Assembly: GCF_042646165.1 (NCBI RefSeq)
Contig: NZ_JBHRTC010000001.1
From: Microbaculum marinum
Lineage (GTDB): Bacteria > Pseudomonadota > Alphaproteobacteria > Rhizobiales > Tepidamorphaceae
Length of the DNA: 64,000 bases
Direction: 5' to 3' (one strand)
Below, in pieces: positions 57,383 to 64,000 of this stretch. The notes below the pieces were generated by a model. The model was not told the origin of the DNA. It worked only from the letters and a program-made list of their open reading frames with translations, and ran no database searches. Position numbers and translations under genes: made by a program. How positions within the stretch are numbered: position 1 is the stretch's first letter; the number at the start of each line of letters is the position of its first letter.

Positions 57383-57655
57383 ATGTTGAACTACGCAATC
57401 GCCCCCGCCACCAGCCGCACCGGGACCAGGGCCGGCGTCAGGTCCCGGGTCACCGGCTTCGCCGCTGCGGCCGTCCTGGCTGCCTACCGCTGGTACCGCC
57501 ATCGTTTGACAGCCCACAAGCTGCAGGAACTCGACGACCGGATGCTGAAGGATATCGGACTGGACCGTTCCGAGATCGAGCATGCCGCCTACACGGTCAG
57601 CCGCGGCCGGCCGGACAGTTACCATCGCTTCGACATCTATCCGAACGGCCGCTGA
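57383..57655 (+). CDS. DUF1127 domain protein
   Basis: A 90-residue protein with the DUF1127 core LTAHKLQELDDRMLKDIGLD and RSEIEHAAY at residues 48-76. The N-terminal part is Ala/Arg-rich. Small DUF1127 proteins in rhizobia include RNA-related regulators of phosphate and stress responses, but this one cannot be assigned. ATG 57383 has TTGGAGAA upstream. Placement behind two WYL operator sites suggests control by the divergent regulator. Confidence 0.88.
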   Translation: MLNYAIAPATSRTGTRAGVRSRVTGFAAAAVLAAYRWYRHRLTAHKLQELDDRMLKDIGLDRSEIEHAAYTVSRGRPDSYHRFDIYPNGR

Positions 57656-58272
57656 TGACAGCGCGACAAGCAGACGTTTTCCGGGCCGCGACCGGTCTCG
57701 CGGCCTGGATTCTTCATTACTGCAAATAATACTTCAAGTATTGCTTTCGAGTAATTTACGTCGCTCTGCCGTGAGGTGTGCACTCTGCGAGCATCGTTCG
57801 GCACCGGCGGCACCGCCGACGGGCCCCCGTTCAGCCGGCGATCCCCCTCCTTACCCTAGGTAAGTCGCTGATTCGGTTGGCCTTCGCTGCCTCCGCAGCG
57901 AACAATTGCGCGTGATCGCACGCCCTGCACCCGCGTGCCCGTTGCGGGCGCCACCCATCCCCGAATTAGGCCTTTCTCACCCTGCGACCTGAACGGCAGC
58001 CGGCTAACATGATGATCGATAAGAGAATTATTGTATCATGTCTATTTACTTATCATCTAAAATACAATCTTGTTATACTAATATATCTTGAGTGATTAGC
58101 ATGTTTACTAGTTCATTTGAACTATTTAACATAGCAATATTTGACGATTACGAGACTTGTGCCTAGTTATCTTGAGTATGCGCATGCGGATATTTTGGGA
58201 TCCTGTCGAAGTCCGGTTGTCTGCCACGTGCGCCTGTCGCCGGGACGGGGTTTCAACTTAGCGGAGGAGTAA
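57656..58272. promoter_or_regulatory. 617-base gene-free interval with AT-rich island upstream of the two-repeat secreted protein
   Basis: No gene is recognisable. 58010-58200 is very AT-rich. It contains a perfect palindrome TAGTTCA (58109-58115) TT TGAACTA (58118-58124) and two copies of TATCTTGAGT (58084-58093 and about 58168-58177). GCGGAGGAG at 58261-58269 is the ribosome site of the following gene. Promoters probably lie here but no single pair of boxes stands out. Confidence 0.6.
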
Positions 58273-59544
58273 ATGACAAGAATTAGAAAGATTGCCGTAG
58301 CGGCACCCGTCTGGTTGGGGCTTGCTGTTGGCGCTGCCACAGCAGCCGAACTTCCCGGCCATTTCCTCGGTCAAGCCAACACGCTTCGCACCGAAACCAC
58401 GCTCGATTCGCTGCGGGCGTCCATCGACCGCGCCGCCTATACGTCGGCGGGTTGCCTGGGCACCAACGGCAAGTGGCAAACCAACAGGGTCAACGGACTG
58501 GGGGCAGGCAGCGAGGGCGAAATCGCACATGTGGGACTGATGCTCGCCAAGGCGCGCACGCAGAAGTCCAGTACCAGCGCGGTGAACGAGCACGTGGCGA
58601 GAGTCGACGACGTCGAATTGCTCGACGGCGTCATCACGGCCGATGCCATCAAGGCCGTCGCCAACATCAAGGCGACGAAAAGCAAGTTCCGTGTCGGGAC
58701 CGGCCGCTCGGAATTCGTCAACCTGCGCGTCCTTGGCAATCTCGTCGACGCGGACATCGAAGACAACTCGGTCATCCAGTTGCCCGGGCTCGGTCAGGTC
58801 GTGATCAAGGCGGTGAACAGGAAGGTCAGGAAAAGCTCGGGCAAGATTCAGATAGAGATGCTGCGGGTCGAGATCGACGAGGTGAACAGTTTCGACATCC
58901 CGGTCGGCACCATTATCGTCGTCGCCGATGCGATGGCCGGCTACTCGCGGTTCGATGTCGACAATGCGATGTTCGGCGCCGCCTATCTTGCCGAATCCAA
59001 TGCCAAGGTGGGTACCGAAGCCCGCGACCAGATCGGTCGTCCCGGATTGATCCGGGTGGGATGCAAGGGAACCAACGGCAAGGTCAGGACGATCGAGGTG
59101 GCCGAGATCGCCGGGGGAGACCTCCTGACCACCGCGGGCGGCAAGTCGACGGGAATGGGCAAGCAGACATCGACGGGCGTGAAGATCAGGATGACCTCCA
59201 CGGTCGCCGACGTCGACCTGCTCGACGGCCTCGTCACCGCCGAGGAAGTCCGCAGCGTCTCCACCGACACGGTGAAAGAGGGGACCCGAAAGAGTTCGTC
59301 GAAAGGCACCCAGGTCCTCGACCTGATGGTCAACGGCGTCCCGATCGGGGATGTCACCGAAAGGAATGTCAGCATCGACATCCCGCTGGTCGGCACGCTC
59401 TACGTCAACGAGGTCAGGAAGCCGAAGTCGCCGAAGACGAAGCAGTTCGTCACGGGACTGCGCCTGAAGGTGGATGGTGTCGCCTCGTCCCTGACGTCAG
59501 GAGCCGAACTGGTCGTGGCCCGGTCGCAGAGCCAGGCATTCTGA
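58273..59544 (+). CDS. Two-repeat secreted protein resembling the choice-of-anchor P family
   Basis: A 423-residue exported protein. Signal peptide about 1-25 (VWLGLAVGAATAAEL). The mature part is two homologous halves: about residues 55-235 starting GCLGTNGKWQTN and about 255-420 starting GCKGTNGKVRT. Each has the sub-motif VDDVELLDGVITADAIKAVA or VADVDLLDGLVTAEEVRSVS, then a V(N/D)G/V(L)xxLV-I-x-(V/L)PxxGxxxVNxV strand set. This pattern recalls choice-of-anchor P proteins known mostly from actinobacteria. No sorting anchor is seen. GGAGGAG precedes ATG 58273; a terminator follows. Confidence 0.82.
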   Translation: MTRIRKIAVAAPVWLGLAVGAATAAELPGHFLGQANTLRTETTLDSLRASIDRAAYTSAGCLGTNGKWQTNRVNGLGAGSEGEIAHVGLMLAKARTQKSSTSAVNEHVARVDDVELLDGVITADAIKAVANIKATKSKFRVGTGRSEFVNLRVLGNLVDADIEDNSVIQLPGLGQVVIKAVNRKVRKSSGKIQIEMLRVEIDEVNSFDIPVGTIIVVADAMAGYSRFDVDNAMFGAAYLAESNAKVGTEARDQIGRPGLIRVGCKGTNGKVRTIEVAEIAGGDLLTTAGGKSTGMGKQTSTGVKIRMTSTVADVDLLDGLVTAEEVRSVSTDTVKEGTRKSSSKGTQVLDLMVNGVPIGDVTERNVSIDIPLVGTLYVNEVRKPKSPKTKQFVTGLRLKVDGVASSLTSGAELVVARSQSQAF

Positions 59545-59570
59545 CGCGGCCGCGATCCTCCCTGGACCTT

Positions 59571-59600
59571 AAGGCCGGCGTCCCCTCGCCGGCCTTTTTT
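59571..59600 (+). terminator. Rho-independent terminator
   Basis: AAGGCCGGCG (59571-59580) and CGCCGGCCTT (59587-59596) form a perfect 10-bp stem with a TCCCCT loop, running into six T residues. It ends the transcript of the two-repeat secreted protein 27 bases after its stop. Confidence 0.9.
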
Positions 59601-59763
59601 CGACCGCGGCATCGCCGCTTGCGGGATCCGGTCCTCGTCACAATGCCGTGAACTTGTGCCCGATCGGGGAAGACGTCGCGGACGCGGGGGTTATCTACTG
59701 CGGCAGGCTCCGCCGACCGCCATCGTCGCGCGAGCCAACGCCTCGAAACCGGGAGGAACCAGC

Positions 59764-60759
59764 ATGAACGACCAATCCGCAAACCCCATGCAGATCACCC
59801 GCAGGAATGCGCTTCTGGCCACCGCCGGCGCCGCCCTGGTGCCGGTGCTCGGCGGAGGACTGACCGCACCGGCAAGGGCGGCGGCCCCGATGTTGGGCGC
59901 AACCCAGCCTCAGGTCTACCGGTTCCAGCTCGGCGAATTCGAGATTGCGACGGTCAGCGACGGCGCAGTCCAGGTGGACGGCCCGCATCCGATCTTCGGC
60001 AACGATCAGCCGGCAGAGCAGGTCCAGGACTACGCCTCGCAAAACTTCCTCCCCGAGGAGAAGCTGGAGATCAGCTTTACCCCGGTGGTGATTAACACCG
60101 GCAACGAACTCGTCCTGTTCGACACCGGCAACGGCGCTGCCCGGCGGCCCGCCGCGGGGGCACTCGCCAGCAAGCTCGAGGCGGCCGGCTATACGCCCGA
60201 CCAGGTCGATGTCGTGGTTCTCACCCATTTTCATCCGGATCACATCGGCGGGACGATGGAGGACGGCAAGCCGACCTTCCCCAACGCGCGCTACGTGACC
60301 GGCCGCACCGAGTACGATTTCTGGTCGGACGAGGCCAAGCTCGGCGGGCCGATGGATCGGGTCGCCAGCCTCACCCAGTCCAACGTCGTGACGTTTGCCG
60401 ACAAGACGACGTTCCTGGAAGACGGCGGCGAGGTCGTGTCGGGCATCCGTGCCGTTGCGGCCCCCGGTCATACGCCCGGCCACATGGCCTTTCTGGTCGA
60501 GAGCGGCGGCAAGCCGTTCCTGATCTGGGGAGACACGACCAACCATTACGTCCTGTCGCTGCAGAAGCCCGAATGGCACGTGTCGTTCGACATGGACAAG
60601 GACGAGGCGGTCCGCAGCCGCAAGAAGATCCTCGACATGGTCGCGGCCGACCGCATCCCCGCTACCGGCTATCACATGCCCTTCCCGGCGATCGGTTACG
60701 TGGAGAAGGCAGGCGACGGCTACCGCTGGGTGCCGGTGAGCTATCAGCTCAGGCTGTAG
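59764..60759 (+). CDS. Tat-exported MBL-fold metallohydrolase
   Basis: A 331-residue metallo-beta-lactamase-fold enzyme. The twin-arginine signal is ITRRNALLATAGAALVPVLG, cleaved after about residue 40 (PARAAA). Metal motifs are THFHPDHIGG (HxHxDH, about 158), APGHTPGHM (third His) and WGDTTNH (bridging Asp). The substrate may be a lactone, phosphoester or similar; not determinable. ATG at 59764 has GGGAGGAA. Periplasmic location follows from the Tat signal. Confidence 0.91.
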   Translation: MNDQSANPMQITRRNALLATAGAALVPVLGGGLTAPARAAAPMLGATQPQVYRFQLGEFEIATVSDGAVQVDGPHPIFGNDQPAEQVQDYASQNFLPEEKLEISFTPVVINTGNELVLFDTGNGAARRPAAGALASKLEAAGYTPDQVDVVVLTHFHPDHIGGTMEDGKPTFPNARYVTGRTEYDFWSDEAKLGGPMDRVASLTQSNVVTFADKTTFLEDGGEVVSGIRAVAAPGHTPGHMAFLVESGGKPFLIWGDTTNHYVLSLQKPEWHVSFDMDKDEAVRSRKKILDMVAADRIPATGYHMPFPAIGYVEKAGDGYRWVPVSYQLRL

Positions 60760-60818
60760 GCCTCTCGACAGGGATCTTCCGGCGCCGCATTTCGCTCCGG
60801 CATGTGGCGGCTGCGCGA

Positions 60819-61406
60819 TCAGCCGCCGCGCCGCCAGCGCTGCCAGTCGTCGACGCCGTCGACATCCGGCAGCGTCGCGGCGGTCGCGACGCTCAGCCGC
60901 CGGCAGTTCGACAGCGTGTCGGCCAGCGCGTGCGGCGTGGACCAGCGCACGCCCGCAAAGATCCGGGCGACCACCGGCCGGCGCTTCAGGCCCACCAGCC
61001 AGTAGCCGCCGTCCTCGGCCGGGCCGATCACCACGTCGTTGCGATCCAGGAGGCGAAATGCCTCCCGCAGATGGGGCGGGCGGATCGTCGGAATGTCACT
61101 GCCCACGATGATCGCCGGGCCTGGCGGCAGGGCCTCCATGACCCGTTGCATCCGTCGGCCGAGGTCGCCGCGTCCCTGGGCCGTCACCGCCACCCCCGGC
61201 GGCCAGACCGGCTCGCGCGTGCAACGGTCCGGCGCGACGGCGAGCACCGTCTGCCAGTGCGGATCGCCGGCGACCCGGCGCACGAGGCCGTTGAGCACGA
61301 CCCGGTAGAACCGCGTCGCCTCGGCGGCGCCGATGTCCTTTGCAAGCCGGGATTTGACGGCGTAGGCGCGGGGCGCCTTGGCCATCACCACCAGCCAGCG
61401 CTGCAT
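60819..61406 (-). CDS. TIGR04282-type glycosyltransferase-like protein
   Basis: A 195-residue nucleotidyl/glycosyl-transferase-fold (DUF2064) protein. Motifs are VVMAKAPRAYAVKSRLAKDI, GRGDLGRRMQRVM, IIVGSDIPTIRPPHL and DVVIGPAEDGGYWLVGL. In family nomenclature TIGR04282 members accompany arsenosugar biosynthesis loci, but the substrate is unproven. The ATG at 61406 overlaps the stop of the upstream TIGR04283 gene as TGATG, which is why I prefer it over longer upstream starts. Confidence 0.86.
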   Translation of the reverse strand: MQRWLVVMAKAPRAYAVKSRLAKDIGAAEATRFYRVVLNGLVRRVAGDPHWQTVLAVAPDRCTREPVWPPGVAVTAQGRGDLGRRMQRVMEALPPGPAIIVGSDIPTIRPPHLREAFRLLDRNDVVIGPAEDGGYWLVGLKRRPVVARIFAGVRWSTPHALADTLSNCRRLSVATAATLPDVDGVDDWQRWRRGG

Positions 61407-62098
61407 CAGCCGTAGATTCGGGTGATCAGGCGCGGCGGCACTCGCAGGAAGAAGAGCGTCAGGCAACCGGCATTGCGGGCCATCCGCCTGACGTAGCCCT
61501 CATGCCGGTAGCGCGCGGCGCTGGTGACGGCGCGCGCCCGCAGGTAGACCAGTCCCCGCCGCCCGATGCGCCGCACCAGGTCGATATCCTCCATCAGCGG
61601 GATCGGCCTGAACCCGCCCAGGCTCTCGTAGTGCCGCCGCGAGATGAGCAGCCCCTGATCGCCGTAGGGCAGCGCGAACAGGAGGCAGCGAAGCTGGACG
61701 ATCGTCTCCAGGAACCGCGCCCCAATGCCATAGTCGTCGAGCGCGAAGCGGAACACGGCCGCCCGCCTGTCGCGGTCGTCGGACTCGCCCGTCCGCTCGA
61801 TGAAGTGGGCGACCTCGCGGTGCCAGCCCTCGTCGAGAACCGTGTCGGAATGCAGGAACAGGATCCACGGATGGCGTGCCGCGCGCGCTCCGGCGGCCAG
61901 CTGCGGTCCGCGGCCGCGCGGTGCCGAGACGATGTCGCAGCCCAGTTCGTCGGCGATCGCCAGCGTGTCGTCGCCCGACCCGCCGTCGCAGATCACCACC
62001 TGGCTGACGACGCCCGCCGCCGCGGCCGGAATCAGCGCGGCCAGCGTCGCCACCAGCGGACGTTCGGAATCAAGGGTCGGGATCACAACCGTCAACAT
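61406..62098 (-). CDS. TIGR04283-type family 2 glycosyltransferase
   Basis: A 230-residue GT2 enzyme: LTVVIPTLDSERPLVATLAA, VVICDGGSGDDTLAIADELG, APRGRGPQLAAGARAARHPW, FLHSDTVLDEGW, LPYGDQGLLISRRHYESLGG and PLMEDIDLVRRIGRRG. The R-G-x-Q-x-x-x-G and LHSDT features mark the TIGR04283 group, paired here with TIGR04282 as in putative arsenosugar loci. The radical SAM ArsS and the methyltransferase ArsM are not present in the window. Confidence 0.88.
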   Translation of the reverse strand: MLTVVIPTLDSERPLVATLAALIPAAAAGVVSQVVICDGGSGDDTLAIADELGCDIVSAPRGRGPQLAAGARAARHPWILFLHSDTVLDEGWHREVAHFIERTGESDDRDRRAAVFRFALDDYGIGARFLETIVQLRCLLFALPYGDQGLLISRRHYESLGGFRPIPLMEDIDLVRRIGRRGLVYLRARAVTSAARYRHEGYVRRMARNAGCLTLFFLRVPPRLITRIYG

Positions 62099-62212
62099 GC
62101 GCGTTCTTATATCTACAGGCTGATCCGCCTGCCATCCGGCGCATTAGGAAAAATGGCGCAGAATGGGTTAATGTTCTTGTTATGTTCACGTCGGCGCACT
62201 AAGATTGGGTCC

Positions 62213-63367
62213 ATGATGGAACGGAATCCTCGCTTCACCGAATATGACGACGGCTTTGCAGCCGCGCCGGGCGAATCTGCCGGTGCCCCCGCCGGCGAGA
62301 CCATCGCGCCGGATCGCCGGCGCGGCCGCGGCGCCGGCTCGAACCGGTCCGGGCGGTTCGAGCCGCTGGCCCGCTCGATCTTCGACGACGGCTGGGGCAC
62401 GGGCGAGGAGCTGCCGCCCTTCAGGACCTCCGTGACGGTCGAGAAGCCGAAGAAGATCATCACCCGCAACCAGTCGCCGGACATCTCGTTCGACCGCTCG
62501 ATCAACCCCTATCGCGGCTGCGAGCACGGCTGCGTCTACTGCTTCGCCAGGCCGACGCACGCCTATATGGGCCTGTCGCCGGGCCTGGACTTCGAATCGA
62601 AGCTGTTCGCCAAGCCGAACGCCGCCGAGCTTCTCGAGAAGGAGCTCGCCGATCCGAACTATGTGCCGGCGACGATCGCGATCGGGACCAATACCGATCC
62701 CTACCAGCCGATCGAGAAGAGCCACCGCATCACCCGGCAGGTGCTCGAGGTGCTGGAGCGCTTCAACCACCCGGTCGGCATCGTCACGAAATCGGCGCTG
62801 GTGACCCGCGACCTCGATATCCTGTCGCGGATGGCCGATAAGGGGCTCGCCAAGGTGGCCATCTCGGTGACCAGTCTCGACCGCAAGCTGGCCCGCGCCC
62901 TGGAGCCGCGGGCCTCGACGCCGTCGCGGCGGCTCGAGGCGATGATGCGGCTGGCCGAGGCCGGCATCCCGACCGCGGTGATGGTGGCGCCGGTCATCCC
63001 CGGTCTGAACGATTCGGAAATGGAGTCGATCCTGTCGGCGGCATCGGCGGCGGGCGCCCGCGAGGCCGGCTACATCCTGCTGCGGCTGCCGCTGGAGGTG
63101 CGCGACCTGTTCGTGGAGTGGCTTCAGGACAACGCTCCCGACCGCGCCGCGCGGGTGATGTCGCTGATGCGGCAGACGCGCGACGGCAAGGACTACCAGT
63201 CGGAGTTCGGCACCCGGATGAAGGGAACCGGACCGCTTGCCTGGACGATCGGCCGGCGCTTCGAGCTCGCCGCCGAGCGCAACCGCCTCAATCGCGGCAG
63301 GACGAAGCTCAGGACCGACCTGTTCGAGCGGCCGCTGGCGGTCGGCTCGCAGATGAGCCTGTTCTGA
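62213..63367 (+). CDS. PA0069-family radical SAM protein
   Basis: A 384-residue radical SAM enzyme distantly related to spore photoproduct lyase. The cluster motif is YRGCEHGCVYCFARPTH (Cx3Cx2C, about residue 100-116). Preceding TVEKPKKIITRNQSPDISFD and later IAIGTNTDPYQPIEK and MVAPVIPGLND are family marks. The C-terminus ends GSQMSLF, close to the beta-clamp-binding consensus QL[S/D]LF. Substrate unknown; a DNA- or RNA-related role is possible. Start MM at 62213; weak ribosome site. Confidence 0.9.
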   Translation: MMERNPRFTEYDDGFAAAPGESAGAPAGETIAPDRRRGRGAGSNRSGRFEPLARSIFDDGWGTGEELPPFRTSVTVEKPKKIITRNQSPDISFDRSINPYRGCEHGCVYCFARPTHAYMGLSPGLDFESKLFAKPNAAELLEKELADPNYVPATIAIGTNTDPYQPIEKSHRITRQVLEVLERFNHPVGIVTKSALVTRDLDILSRMADKGLAKVAISVTSLDRKLARALEPRASTPSRRLEAMMRLAEAGIPTAVMVAPVIPGLNDSEMESILSAASAAGAREAGYILLRLPLEVRDLFVEWLQDNAPDRAARVMSLMRQTRDGKDYQSEFGTRMKGTGPLAWTIGRRFELAAERNRLNRGRTKLRTDLFERPLAVGSQMSLF

Positions 63368-63435
63368 GGCGGGACGCCGGACCGGCGGCGCTTTTCGGAA
63401 ATTCGCGACTTGAACGGCACTACAGGGAGAAATTC

Positions 63436-63861
63436 GTGGACCAGCGTATCAGCCTCGTTACCCTCGGCGTCGCCGACGTCCAGGAAAGCGCCGCCTTCTA
63501 CGGCAGGCTCGGCTGGAGGCGGTCCGAGCAGAGCCAGGCGGAAATCGTCTTCTTCGATGCCGGCGGCATCGTGCTCGGCCTGTTCGGCCGGGCCGCGCTT
63601 GCCGACGATGCCGACGTCCCGCCGCAGGGCAGCGGATTCCGCGCCGTCGCGCTCGCCCAGAACCTGCCGACCCGCGACGCGGTGGATGCAGCGCTTGCCG
63701 ACGCGGTGAAGGCCGGCGCACGCGTCGTCAGGCGGGCCGAGGAGGTCTTCTGGGGCGGCTACTCCGGATATTTCGAGGATCCCGACGGCCACCTGTGGGA
63801 GGTCGCCTTCAACCCGCACTGGTCGCTGGACGAGACAGGGCGCATCGTGCTTCCGGGCTAG
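63436..63861 (+). CDS. VOC family protein (glyoxalase/dioxygenase superfamily)
   Basis: A 141-residue vicinal-oxygen-chelate protein. It starts RISLVTLGVADVQESAAFYG at GTG 63436, has IVFFDAGGIVLGLFG and the C-terminal GGYSGYFEDPDGHLWEVAFN metal-binding strand. Enzymatic role unknown; could be glyoxalase-, bleomycin-resistance- or dioxygenase-like. CAGGGAGAA lies before the GTG. After its stop the remaining 139 bases of the window show no gene. Confidence 0.88.
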   Translation: MDQRISLVTLGVADVQESAAFYGRLGWRRSEQSQAEIVFFDAGGIVLGLFGRAALADDADVPPQGSGFRAVALAQNLPTRDAVDAALADAVKAGARVVRRAEEVFWGGYSGYFEDPDGHLWEVAFNPHWSLDETGRIVLPG

Positions 63862-64000
63862 GCGCCCTCGTATTGCCGTTCCATCCCGTTCAGGCCGCCG
63901 CCGGTGTCGCTGCGCGGCGGCCGTCCGGGCTCGCAGGTCGCAGCCGCCCATCCCCCGCGACCTGTGACTGCCGGCCAGCGCCGCCGCCGCGCCGGCCAGC

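Overview
This window is GC-rich chromosomal DNA from an alphaproteobacterium, most probably a Hyphomicrobiales (Rhizobiales) lineage. The assignment rests on gene content and order: ETF-QO, TPR lipid-side protein, ispE, converging with the polyprenyl synthase and followed by DUF2007, TrmN6, S49 peptidase, glyQ, glyS and ppdK; xseB beside a histone-deacetylase-like gene; and alphaproteobacterial families such as TIGR02301, DUF1127 and DUF3096. An 18-N run at 23312-23329 shows the sequence comes from a scaffolded draft. No rRNA, tRNA, CRISPR array, integrase or transposase was recognised.

Left part (1-12.5 kb): the 5' part of fabI, xseB, an HDAC-like deacetylase, an esterase, an ABM/membrane protein, an SDR, a one-gene insert flanked by 23-bp direct repeats at the 3' end of a DmdC-type acyl-CoA dehydrogenase, Sua5-type threonylcarbamoyl-AMP synthase, a GSU2403-type nucleotidyltransferase, a zinc-ribbon metallopeptidase, a ParDE-type toxin-antitoxin pair and a D-2-hydroxyacid FAD dehydrogenase.

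Middle-left (12.5-30 kb): two GNAT genes, three copies of a GC-rich hairpin repeat, an HMCES/YedK protein with a 103-bp duplicated 3' end and a clamp-motif-like tail, Nudix, TIGR02301, a tyrosine phosphatase, HD hydrolase and YgfZ (overlapping pair), a class I dihydroorotase with a substituted metal-ligand motif, LysE exporter, a MarR regulator divergent from a thioesterase/NIPSNAP pair, an AcuI-type reductase broken by the assembly gap, a HigBA-type module with a large palindromic operator, an MFS carrier divergent from a 2-keto-4-pentenoate-type hydratase, a NadB-like flavoprotein lacking the NadB catalytic residues, and an isochorismatase-fold hydrolase.

Core part (30-48 kb): SleB hydrolase, ppdK, glyS and glyQ separated by a GGDEF-EAL gene on the other strand, S49 peptidase, TrmN6, DUF2007, polyprenyl diphosphate synthase, IspE, a TPR protein, ETF-QO and a family 4 uracil-DNA glycosylase. 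These genes connect isoprenoid/quinone synthesis, fatty-acid electron transfer and translation.

Right part (48-64 kb) is the most accessory region. It has a DUF6152/DUF6644 pair, a Popeye-like cyclic-nucleotide-binding/HlyD-type adaptor fusion, MoaB, a tandem pair of about 700-residue secreted proteins that look like a distant thaumatin/GH64-type family with AT-rich upstream DNA, a YafY/WYL regulator with two phased palindromes in front of a DUF1127 gene, a two-repeat secreted protein resembling the choice-of-anchor P family, a Tat-exported MBL-fold hydrolase, a coupled TIGR04282/TIGR04283 glycosyltransferase pair, a PA0069-type radical SAM protein and a VOC protein. The secreted-protein stretch 51.6-59.6 kb is the best candidate for something undescribed.
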